From positions 1 to 7,306 of the forward strand of contig PKVB01000087.1 of NCBI GenBank assembly GCA_003131365.1: DNA of 7,306 nt, in the 5' to 3' direction. This document shows, in pieces, positions 1 to 6,331 of the stretch (the first letter of the stretch is position 1; the number at the start of each line of letters is the position of its first letter). The stretch comes from Gemmatimonadota bacterium (GTDB taxonomy: Bacteria; Gemmatimonadota; Gemmatimonadetes; Gemmatimonadales; Gemmatimonadaceae). Position numbers and translations under genes: made by a program. The notes under the pieces were generated by a model, which saw nothing but the letters and a program-made list of their open reading frames with translations, was not told the DNA's origin and did not search any database.

Positions 1-322
1 GCATCGGCCCCTCGGCGGCGTCGACCAGCAGCAGGCAGCCGTCGGCCATGTTGAGCACACGCTCCACCTCGCCGCCGAAATCGGCATGCCCTGGGGTGTC
101 GATGATGTTGATGGTCACGTCCCCGTGCCGGACGGATGTGTTCTTGGCGAGGATGGTGATGCCCTTCTCGCGCTCGAGGTCGTTCGAGTCCATGACGCGC
201 TCGGCCACTTTCTCGTGGGCGCGAAAGGTGCCGCTCTGGCGCAGCAGCTGGTCGACCAGCGTGGTCTTGCCGTGATCGACGTGCGCGATGATCGCGATGT
301 TACGGTATTCCAGCTTTGCCAT
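1..322 (-). CDS. typA: Translational GTPase TypA/BipA, N-terminal part (cut by the window edge)
   Basis: This is the first 107 codons of a ribosome-binding translational GTPase of the TypA/BipA family; the rest lies beyond position 1. The family acts in the cytoplasm on the ribosome, in 50S assembly and stress or low-temperature adaptation. Visible in the translation are the G1 P-loop AHVDHGKTT (about residues 13-21), the switch I region with SNDLE and KGITILAKNT (about 46-62), and the G3 motif DTPGHADFGGEVERV (about 75-89). The SNDLE and ILAKNT wording separates it from LepA, EF-G and EF-Tu. The ATG at 322 gives the usual MAKLEYRNIAI opening. The only purine-rich stretch before it, AAGG, sits just two bases from the start, so the ribosome site is poor. 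It starts 15 nt after the stop of the CDF exporter on the same strand, so read-through transcription from that gene is likely. Confidence 0.95.
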   Translation of the reverse strand, partial: MAKLEYRNIAIIAHVDHGKTTLVDQLLRQSGTFRAHEKVAERVMDSNDLEREKGITILAKNTSVRHGDVTINIIDTPGHADFGGEVERVLNMADGCLLLVDAAEGPM

Positions 323-337
323 AGCCTTGTAAGTTAG

Positions 338-1306
338 CTAGGCGTGCAAGTGCCTCTCGCGATCCAGCATATCGTCCTTTTCGAGCTGGATTGTCACGTG
401 CTGGATGCCGAAGAGTCGCATCGCGTCGTGGACGTGCCCCAGGACGTGCTGGTGCTGTCCGGGCTCGCGCACAATGGCGTGCGCGCTCATCGCCACCACC
501 GCCGGCGTGACCGCCCAGACGTGCAGATCGTGCACCGATTCGATTCCGGGGATCGCCTCCAGCTGCGCCCGCACCGCCAGAAGCGGGATATGCGCCGGCG
601 TTGACTCGAGGAGGATGTCCACCGACTCCCGCACCAGGCGCCAGGCGCCCCTCATAATCAGAACCGTCGTGAGAATCGAGGCGATTGGGTCCGCCGCCAA
701 CCAGCCGGTGTAGCGAATGAGAATCGCCGCGACCAGCGTGCCGACGCTCGCGAGCAGGTCCCCGAGCACGTGCAGGTAGGCGCCGCGAGCATTCATGCTG
801 TCGGCCGAGCTGCCAACCAGCACCCGCGCGGCAATGATGTTGATGATCAATCCGCCCGTCGCCACCGTCAGCATCAGTCCGCCCTGGATGGCCGCGGGTG
901 CGCGAAACCGCGAGGCGGCTTCCCACAGAATCCACGCGGAAATCATCAACAGCGTGGCGCCATTGAGGAAGGCGGCCAGAATCTCCCACCGCAGGTAGCC
1001 GTAGGTCTTCTGTGGCGTCTCCGGCTGCTTGCTGAACCACGCCACGAACAGAGCGAGCGCGAGCGCCGCCACGTCGGTGAGCATGTGCCCGGCATCGGCG
1101 AGGAGGGCGATCGAGTTGGAGAGAAATCCGCCGATGACTTCGACGACCAGCAGCGTCGCCGTGAGCACGAGGGCGATTCGCAGGCTCCGGACTGGAGCAT
1201 CGCTGGCGTGCGAGTGGCCCGGCCCGTGATGATGCGGGCCGTCGTGCTGGTCTCCCTGACCGGGATTGTGGTAAGTTGTATCCGTGCTCGGCCGGCTGCT
1301 CGCCAT
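338..1306 (-). CDS. Cation diffusion facilitator (CDF) family metal exporter, probably Zn2+/H+ antiporter (CzcD/ZitB-like)
   Basis: A 322-residue CDF transporter that would export divalent metal, most likely zinc, across the inner membrane in exchange for protons. The N-terminus is His-rich (seven His between residues 13 and 33, including HHH at 25-27), as in CzcD-type members. About six hydrophobic segments follow between residues 43 and 220. The transport site is visible as HMLTD in TM2 (H74, D78) and HVLGD in TM5 (H179, D183); the HxxxD/HxxxD pattern is typical of zinc-type members. The cytoplasmic C-terminal domain carries VHDLHVWAVTP (H259, H262). I chose the ATG at 1306 because it just precedes the His-rich leader. 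The reading frame stays open to 1621, but that extension is antisense to the DUF21 region and has no CDF character. This start overlaps the divergent CorC-like gene by 23 bp. A GAGGAG lies 13 nt upstream, somewhat far. The exact metal is inferred. Confidence 0.93.
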   Translation of the reverse strand: MASSRPSTDTTYHNPGQGDQHDGPHHHGPGHSHASDAPVRSLRIALVLTATLLVVEVIGGFLSNSIALLADAGHMLTDVAALALALFVAWFSKQPETPQKTYGYLRWEILAAFLNGATLLMISAWILWEAASRFRAPAAIQGGLMLTVATGGLIINIIAARVLVGSSADSMNARGAYLHVLGDLLASVGTLVAAILIRYTGWLAADPIASILTTVLIMRGAWRLVRESVDILLESTPAHIPLLAVRAQLEAIPGIESVHDLHVWAVTPAVVAMSAHAIVREPGQHQHVLGHVHDAMRLFGIQHVTIQLEKDDMLDRERHLHA

Positions 1307-2642
1307 AATTCTGCTCGTGCTCCTCAACGCGTTCTTCGTTGGCGCCGAGTTCGCTCTTGTCCGCTCCAGACGGACGCGTCTGGAAGCGATGGTCCGAAGT
1401 GGCGACCGACTCGCCCGCTTCGCCGTTCGTGCCGTCTCAAATATCTCCCGCATCCTCTCCGCGAGCCAGCTTGGGGTCACGCTGGCGAGCCTGGGGCTGG
1501 GGTGGGTCGCTGAGTCGACCGTCGGCGAGGTGTTCGAACACCTGTTCGCGAATCTCCCGTTCGCCATCGAGGTGTCGATGCGCCTTACGCTGGCGGCAAC
1601 GGTAGCGCTGATCATCGTCACCTATCTGCACGTGGTATTTGGCGAACTGGTGCCCAAGGCCGCCGCGCTCAACCACCCGGAATCGCTCGCCCGCTGGCTC
1701 GCGCCGCCGCTGTTGTTCTTCGCCTGGATCACTACTCCATTCACTTTCTTCCTCAACAGATCCTCGCTGGTGATTCTGCACGCGCTCGGTCAGGAAAAGG
1801 CGGGCTCGGAGGAAGCAGTTCATTCGCCCGAGGAAATTCGCCTCCTCGTCGAGCAATCGCAGGAGAGCGGACAGATGGGGGTCCACGACGCTGATCTGAT
1901 AGATGCGGTGTTCGAGTTCTCCGAGAAGAACGCGCGCGAGGTGATGACGCCGCGCACGGAGCTCGTCGCGTTACCGGTCGAAGCGACGCTGTCGGAAGTG
2001 CTCGGCGTAGTCCAGGAGAGCGGGCTGTCGCGCTATCCCGTGTACGACGAATCAATCGACAACATCATTGGGGTGGTGCTGGCCAAGGATCTCCTCAAGC
2101 TTCTCGCGCCTCGCTCAGACACCGACGCGTTCGATCTTCCGTCCATCATGCGCCCCGTGCACGTGATCCCCGGCTCGCGCGAAGTCGAGGAGGTACTCGC
2201 CGATTTCAAGCGGCTCAAGGAGCACATGGCGGTTGTGCTCGACGAGTACGGTGGAACGGCCGGGGTCGTGACAATGGAAGACCTGCTCGAGGAGATCGTC
2301 GGCGAGATTCTCGACGAGTACGACACGCCCGAGGATGCCGAGGCTCCGCTCCACACCAAGGCGGGAGAGACTCTGGTGCCGGGGAGCACGCACATCGGTG
2401 AGCTGAACGAGCACTTCGGTCTCACCATCCCCGACGAGGATTACACCACGATTGGGGGCTACGTGTTCGGCGTGCTGGGCCGGCTGCCCATCGTCGGTGA
2501 CCGCGTGATCGCCGGCGGCGCGATATTCACCGTGCGCGAGATGGACGGGCGGAGGATCGAGTCTCTGTCGGTCGATCTGCAAGCGGTCGGCGACCGCCGC
2601 GCGACTGACAACGAACCACAATCGACGCACAAAGAAGCGTAG
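1284..2642 (+). CDS. CNNM/CorC-type membrane protein (HlyC/CorC 'hemolysin' family; DUF21, CBS pair, CorC_HlyC)
   Basis: A complete 452-residue inner-membrane protein of the family often labelled 'hemolysin' or TlyC. Family members related to CorC and CNNM are linked to Mg2+/Co2+ or Na+-coupled Mg2+ export; a real haemolytic role is doubtful. The DUF21 membrane domain covers about residues 1-195, with NAFFVGAEFALV (15-26), SQLGVTLASLGLGW (61-74) and GELVPK (120-125). The CBS pair covers about 215-340, with REVMTPR (218-224) and VVLDEYGGTAGVVTMEDLLE (317-336). The CorC_HlyC domain lies at about 355-435. Length matches the family. The GTG at 1284 is the first possible start after an in-frame TAA at 1272-1274 and gives the expected opening just before the first membrane helix. 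No Shine-Dalgarno is visible. Its start overlaps the divergent CDF gene and its last 116 bp overlap the convergent pdxA tail. Transported ion unknown. Confidence 0.94.
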   Translation: MLGRLLAIILLVLLNAFFVGAEFALVRSRRTRLEAMVRSGDRLARFAVRAVSNISRILSASQLGVTLASLGLGWVAESTVGEVFEHLFANLPFAIEVSMRLTLAATVALIIVTYLHVVFGELVPKAAALNHPESLARWLAPPLLFFAWITTPFTFFLNRSSLVILHALGQEKAGSEEAVHSPEEIRLLVEQSQESGQMGVHDADLIDAVFEFSEKNAREVMTPRTELVALPVEATLSEVLGVVQESGLSRYPVYDESIDNIIGVVLAKDLLKLLAPRSDTDAFDLPSIMRPVHVIPGSREVEEVLADFKRLKEHMAVVLDEYGGTAGVVTMEDLLEEIVGEILDEYDTPEDAEAPLHTKAGETLVPGSTHIGELNEHFGLTIPDEDYTTIGGYVFGVLGRLPIVGDRVIAGGAIFTVREMDGRRIESLSVDLQAVGDRRATDNEPQSTHKEA

Positions 2643-3483
2643 CCGCGATCATGCTCGACGGGTCGGCGCGATTCAGGCCGGCAATGTCGAGCGCGGTTCC
2701 GTGATCCGGCGACGTGCGCGGAAATGGAAGTCCGAGCGTCACGTTCACGGCACTGCCGAAGGACGCAACCTTGATCGCAGTCATGCCTACATCATGATAT
2801 GGCGCGATCACCGCATCGAACTCGCCGCGCATGGCGCGCACAAAAACCGTGTCGGCGGGGAAAGGCCCCTCGATTCCAGCGGCGCGCGCCGCGGGCGCGA
2901 GAAGCATGGAGTCCTCGCTGCCGAATCTCCCGCCATCGCCCGCGTGCGGATTCAATGCGCAAAGCGCGATGCGTGGCTCGGCAATGCCGAACCACTCCTC
3001 TAGTCCTTTGCGCGTGATTCCGGCTGCCTGGATTATAAGGTCAGCGGTCAGCTTCTCGGGTACGTCGCGGAGGGCGATGTGCGTTGTCGCGAGAACGACT
3101 CGAAGCTTGTCCGACGCGAGCATCATTGCGACAGGCGCGCCGGTCAAGTGCGCCAGCATTTCCGTGTGTCCCGGATAGTCGTAGCCGCCGGCGTGCAGCG
3201 CTGATTTGTCGATCGGAGCGGTCACGATGCCACCGACATCGCCCGCAATACACATCTGAACCGCTCTTTCGATCGCGAGGCCGCTCAGCTTGCCGGCCAG
3301 CGCGGGGCCGCCTTCGGCGCGCCACCGTCCCACTGATTCTCCGACGTCGACCCCGGATGCCTCCGGACCCACCACCACAATGTCACAGCGCTCGCCGACC
3401 CGTGAGTCAGCGAGCGCTTTGGCAACGATCTCCGGTCCAATCCCGCGGGGATCCCCGACGGTCATGGCAAGACGCGCTTTCAC
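2527..3483 (-). CDS. pdxA: 4-hydroxythreonine-4-phosphate dehydrogenase PdxA
   Basis: A 318-residue cytoplasmic enzyme of the DXP-dependent pyridoxal phosphate pathway. It oxidises 4-phosphooxy-L-threonine with NAD(P); the product decarboxylates to 3-amino-1-hydroxyacetone phosphate, a PdxJ substrate. The start MTVGDPRGIGPE (7-18), the substrate motif GHTE (105-108) and all three metal-binding histidines are present: ATTHIALRD (H135), LNPHAGDGG (H180) and PYHDVGM (H230), matching E. coli H166, H211 and H266. LGLPFPRTSPDHGTALDIAG (250-269) is also diagnostic. Two oddities: the segment before H135 is about 31 residues shorter than in E. coli, and after about residue 293 an Arg-rich tail of about 25 residues continues past the usual family end, antisense to the CorC-like gene. 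The GTG start lies 3 nt after the surA stop, with CAGGA 8 nt upstream, indicating translational coupling. A broader PdxA2-like role on a related substrate cannot be fully excluded. Confidence 0.95.
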   Translation of the reverse strand: MKARLAMTVGDPRGIGPEIVAKALADSRVGERCDIVVVGPEASGVDVGESVGRWRAEGGPALAGKLSGLAIERAVQMCIAGDVGGIVTAPIDKSALHAGGYDYPGHTEMLAHLTGAPVAMMLASDKLRVVLATTHIALRDVPEKLTADLIIQAAGITRKGLEEWFGIAEPRIALCALNPHAGDGGRFGSEDSMLLAPAARAAGIEGPFPADTVFVRAMRGEFDAVIAPYHDVGMTAIKVASFGSAVNVTLGLPFPRTSPDHGTALDIAGLNRADPSSMIAATLLCASIVVRCQSRGGRRPLADRPTETRSSARPSRAR

Positions 3484-3486
3484 TGT

Positions 3487-4809
3487 CTACATCCTGAGCG
3501 AGACGTAAGTCTGCTTTCGCATGTCGTCGAGCAGCTGCCTGATCGATCTCTCGTCCGAGAGCTGGGCGCGGATCTGGTCGCGGATCTCGCTCTCCTTGTA
3601 TTCGCCGGCGTCCGTCGCCGTCACTATCTGGAGAACGGCGTACTTGGGCTGTCCGCGCGGATTCGCCAGCTGGAACGGGGCGGTGATGTCGCCTGCCTTG
3701 GCGCCGGTTATGACCGCGGTGTAGGACGCCGGCAGCGAATCGCGTGGGAACGGCTGCAGCACACCCTTCTCTTCCGTCGCATCGTGGTGCTTCGCGACGA
3801 GCGAATCGTACGGGACGCCGCGACGCCACTGCGCCGCCACCGTATCCGCCTCGACCTTGGCGGCGGCAACGTCGGCGGAGTCGATCACCGGAGCGATCAG
3901 GATGTGGCGCGCTTTCACTTCGGCGGACTGCACGCGATCGACCTTGATGATGTGATAGCCGAACGGCGTCTCGATGACCGGGCTCACATCCCCCGGGCGC
4001 AGCGCGAACATCATCGCTTCAAACTCGGGAACGAGACCGCTGCCGCGACGATTCCAGCCCAGATCGCCGCCAAGCTGCTTGGTCCCCGGGTCCATTGACT
4101 CCCGCTTCGCGATCTGCTCGAAGTCGCCGCCCTTTCTGATTTCGACGAGCAGCGAATCGATGTGCGCTTTCGCCTTCGCCTTTGCCGCCGGTGATGCCTT
4201 CGGCGCCACGACAATCTGCCTGAACGTTACCGTCGCGGGGCGTTTCTGAAGATCGGCGCGGCTGCGCTCGAACGCCGCAGTCACCTCCTCCTCGGTGACG
4301 TTGACGGGCTTGGCCTTCTTCCGCAGCTCGGCGAATGCCTTCTGCTGGAGGTTCTGGCGCCGGTACTGCTCGATGAGTGACTTGCGATACTCCTCAGGCG
4401 ACCCCAGTCCTGCCTTCTTGAGCTCGGCGCGGTAGTCGTCGTCTGAGCTGAATTGCGCGCGGACCGACTTGATCTGACGGTCGGCACCGGCGGTGATGTC
4501 GGCATCAGTAACCTCGAGCTTCATCTCCTTCGCTTTCTGAACGAGCATCTCCTCGTCCACGAGCTCGCCCAGCACCGTACGCGCGAGAGTGGCCTGTCCG
4601 ACGGAATCCGTAGGAAGCTGCAAGCCCTGCGCTCTACGCTGATTGATGGAGGTGAGCACATCGCTCCAGAGAACCGGCTGGTCGCCAACGATCGCGACAA
4701 CGCGATCGATCGGCAGGGCCGGCGGCACCGCCTGTGGGGCAGCGGCTGGTGTTTGCGCTCCGATCCCTATCGGCGCGAGCGCCGCTGCAAAGAGTAGTCG
4801 CCTGATCAT
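3487..4809 (-). CDS. surA: SurA-like periplasmic chaperone / peptidyl-prolyl isomerase (two parvulin domains)
   Basis: A 440-residue exported protein with SurA architecture, expected to escort unfolded outer-membrane proteins through the periplasm. A Sec signal peptide occupies about residues 1-20 (MIRR, then an Ala/Leu-rich stretch). A SurA_N-type chaperone domain (about 35-165) starts with DRVVAIVGDQPVLWSDV. Two parvulin-like domains follow at about 192-295 and 298-400, and a C-terminal helix closes the chaperone core. Length is close to E. coli SurA (428). Domain 1 keeps GGDLGW and GYHIIKV (H286) but has Gln (Q198) where ARHIL would carry His. Domain 2 keeps ARHIL (H302) but lacks the GGDLGW and GYHII parts (A391 at the second His). 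Catalysis is therefore doubtful in both. I chose the ATG at 4809 because AGGA lies 6 nt upstream and the signal peptide begins there; a GTG at 4848 overlapping the previous stop would add 13 residues. pdxA follows after 3 nt. Confidence 0.9.
   Translation of the reverse strand: MIRRLLFAAALAPIGIGAQTPAAAPQAVPPALPIDRVVAIVGDQPVLWSDVLTSINQRRAQGLQLPTDSVGQATLARTVLGELVDEEMLVQKAKEMKLEVTDADITAGADRQIKSVRAQFSSDDDYRAELKKAGLGSPEEYRKSLIEQYRRQNLQQKAFAELRKKAKPVNVTEEEVTAAFERSRADLQKRPATVTFRQIVVAPKASPAAKAKAKAHIDSLLVEIRKGGDFEQIAKRESMDPGTKQLGGDLGWNRRGSGLVPEFEAMMFALRPGDVSPVIETPFGYHIIKVDRVQSAEVKARHILIAPVIDSADVAAAKVEADTVAAQWRRGVPYDSLVAKHHDATEEKGVLQPFPRDSLPASYTAVITGAKAGDITAPFQLANPRGQPKYAVLQIVTATDAGEYKESEIRDQIRAQLSDERSIRQLLDDMRKQTYVSLRM
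3492..3496 (-). promoter_or_regulatory. Ribosome binding site of pdxA
   Basis: CAGGA on the minus strand sits 8 nt before the GTG at 3483 and lies inside the last codons of the SurA-like gene. It supports the GTG start rather than the internal ATG six codons later. Ribosomes finishing surA would terminate right over it, so coupled translation is likely. Confidence 0.6.
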
Positions 4810-4815
4810 CCGGGA

Positions 4816-4821
4816 TCCTAC
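4816..4821 (-). promoter_or_regulatory. Ribosome binding site deciding the surA start
   Basis: GTAGGA on the minus strand ends 6 nt before the ATG at 4809. It favours this start over the upstream GTG at 4848, which has no clear Shine-Dalgarno and would place 13 extra residues in front of the signal peptide. Confidence 0.6.
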
Positions 4822-4844
4822 CCCGCGACTGAATCGTGGTTCGA

Positions 4845-6308
4845 TCACTTCTTGCCGCCCGGAGAAGTTGAGGAAGCGGTCGGCGGAGCCGGGACCGGTT
4901 GGGGTCCCAGAGGCACTGCCGTCGACGGCTGGGCCGCCGAGCGCGCCGAGTCGGCGGAGCTGCGGATCTTCGCGGCCTCTTGAACAGCGCGGTCGAACCC
5001 CGCGTCATTGAACGAATACTTGAACCTCTCGCGCAGAACGTTCGAGAGCGGAGTCGGAACGGGCACGAACGTCGCCTGCTCCTGGATCATGCGCGCGAAA
5101 TATTCGTCGATGCGTTTGGCGGCGAGCTTCTCGCGGTCGCCCTCGCTCTTGGCGCTGTCCGCCAGCGACGACGGCGTCACACCCAGTTGCCCCCACGCCG
5201 AGCGAACGGCGTTGGTGAAGCTCGCGCGGAGCTGCGCCAGCTCGGCCGGATCGATCTGTACCTTGGCGCTGTCGGCCTGCTTCAGCACCAGCTCATTCTT
5301 GACGAAGTTGCGAACCAGCTGCACGAGGAGCGAATCGGGCGACTGCTTGATCTGATCGAGCACCCGGGCTTGTGGCGGCAGCGTCTCCAGCCAACCGACG
5401 AGACGGGCTGTCGTGAATTTTCCCGCGGTCGATGTCGCGAGCACGGTGTTGTCGCGCCGGTACGCGTCCGGATCATTGCCCAGCGCTTTCACGGTCGTGA
5501 CGGCGTCCTTCTTCACCTCGATCTTGCCGTTCGCCTCGATCTTGGCGAGGTACGTGCTCTCTGCGACGGCGACGCTTCGTCCCTTCGAGGCGATCAGCAG
5601 CTGGCCCTTGATCTGATCGTAGGTCGGCCGGTGAATGATGTGAAACCCGTACTGGGTCTGAACCACGGGGGAGATCTGGCCGGGCTTGAGCGCGACGACT
5701 GCTTTCTCGAACTCGGGAACCATTGAGCCCTTCGGAAAGATTCCGAGCGATCCTCCGTTATGCGCCGATTGCTGGTCCTGGCTGTTTTTTTTCGCGATAT
5801 CGGCGAAGTTGGCGGGAGTCACCGTGGCGCGAATCGCATCGATCTTCTTTTTGACCTGTGCCTTTTGCGCGTCGTTCATCCCCTGCGTGAGCAGGAGGAT
5901 GTGGTCGGCGGCCAGAATCTGGTCGCTGTCCCATTGGCGCTTGGCGGCGGCGGTGTCTTCAACGCCCCACCCCTTCGACACGATGTCATACCATTTGCGC
6001 GCCTTCAGATTGGCGATCGCCGGCCACATCGCTTCGTCGATCATCTTGGGATCGCTAAGCGAGTCATTGCGCGCGGCGGCGACGCTGAGCAGCTGGTAAT
6101 CGACCCACACGTTCGCGATCGACTTGGCGATGTCCTTGCGGATCGGCGCGCGCGATTTGCCGAGCAGATTTCCGAGCTTGGCGACCGTGAGCTCAGCGCT
6201 TCCGGCGCGGGCGACCCAGTCGGTGTGCGCGTTGAGGGCGTCCTTGAGGCCGGAGCAGGCCGAAAGCGTAAAAGCCGCTACAGCGGCCAGAGCGATATTG
6301 CGTTTCAT
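4845..6308 (-). CDS. Parvulin-type peptidyl-prolyl isomerase lipoprotein (PrsA/PpiC-like)
   Basis: A 487-residue exported lipoprotein that would catalyse proline cis-trans isomerisation and help fold envelope proteins. The N-terminus is a lipoprotein signal: MKRN, a hydrophobic stretch, then the lipobox LSAC with Cys18 as the lipidation site. A helical N-terminal region covers about 25-125. The parvulin domain covers about 131-230 and keeps both conserved histidines (ADHILLL, H136; YGFHII, H223), the GGSLG motif (185-189) and VPEFEKAV (197-204). A long, mainly helical C-terminal region (about 235-455) resembles the chaperone lobes of SurA/PrsA proteins, and the last 30 or so residues are rich in Pro, Ala and Ser and probably disordered. 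It starts 23 nt after the mfd stop with no visible Shine-Dalgarno, and ends 35 nt before the surA start. Residues 173-175 are encoded by a run of eight A's. The gene is related to its neighbour surA over the parvulin part (VPEFE, GF/YHII). Partner proteins are unknown. Confidence 0.88.
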   Translation of the reverse strand: MKRNIALAAVAAFTLSACSGLKDALNAHTDWVARAGSAELTVAKLGNLLGKSRAPIRKDIAKSIANVWVDYQLLSVAAARNDSLSDPKMIDEAMWPAIANLKARKWYDIVSKGWGVEDTAAAKRQWDSDQILAADHILLLTQGMNDAQKAQVKKKIDAIRATVTPANFADIAKKNSQDQQSAHNGGSLGIFPKGSMVPEFEKAVVALKPGQISPVVQTQYGFHIIHRPTYDQIKGQLLIASKGRSVAVAESTYLAKIEANGKIEVKKDAVTTVKALGNDPDAYRRDNTVLATSTAGKFTTARLVGWLETLPPQARVLDQIKQSPDSLLVQLVRNFVKNELVLKQADSAKVQIDPAELAQLRASFTNAVRSAWGQLGVTPSSLADSAKSEGDREKLAAKRIDEYFARMIQEQATFVPVPTPLSNVLRERFKYSFNDAGFDRAVQEAAKIRSSADSARSAAQPSTAVPLGPQPVPAPPTASSTSPGGKK

Positions 6309-6331
6309 GTTTGCGTCGTACGGGTTAGCTG

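Noticed and set aside
300..1040. 246-codon minus-strand open frame.
   Set aside because: It is a frame-shifted shadow of the CDF gene running into typA. The translation is Arg/Gly/Ala-rich without a recognisable domain, as expected from GC-rich coding DNA.
1250..1283. Possible promoter for the CorC-like gene (TTGTAT at 1276-1281 as a -10).
   Set aside because: It matches the consensus at only three of six positions, has no properly spaced -35, and ends three bases before the start codon.
770..1513. 247-codon plus-strand open frame.
   Set aside because: It is antisense to the CDF gene and out of frame with the start of the CorC-like gene. Composition is Arg-rich and low-complexity, with no motif.
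1307..1621. Upstream extension of the CDF reading frame to 1621 (105 extra residues).
   Set aside because: It is antisense to the conserved DUF21 membrane region of the CorC-like gene, shows no membrane or metal-binding character, and the ATG at 1306 already gives a typical CDF start.
2643..2720. Possible terminator between the CorC-like gene and pdxA.
   Set aside because: This stretch is conserved pdxA coding sequence, and I found no strong hairpin followed by a T-run on either strand.
4810..4848. GTG start for surA at 4848, overlapping the previous stop by 4 nt.
   Set aside because: The overlap would be a neat coupling signal, but no Shine-Dalgarno precedes it, and it would put 13 polar residues before the signal peptide. 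The ATG at 4809 has AGGA at good spacing.
4899..5726. 275-codon plus-strand open frame.
   Set aside because: It lies fully antisense to the parvulin lipoprotein, which has a lipobox and conserved motifs. The antisense product is Arg/Leu/Asp-rich with no recognisable family.
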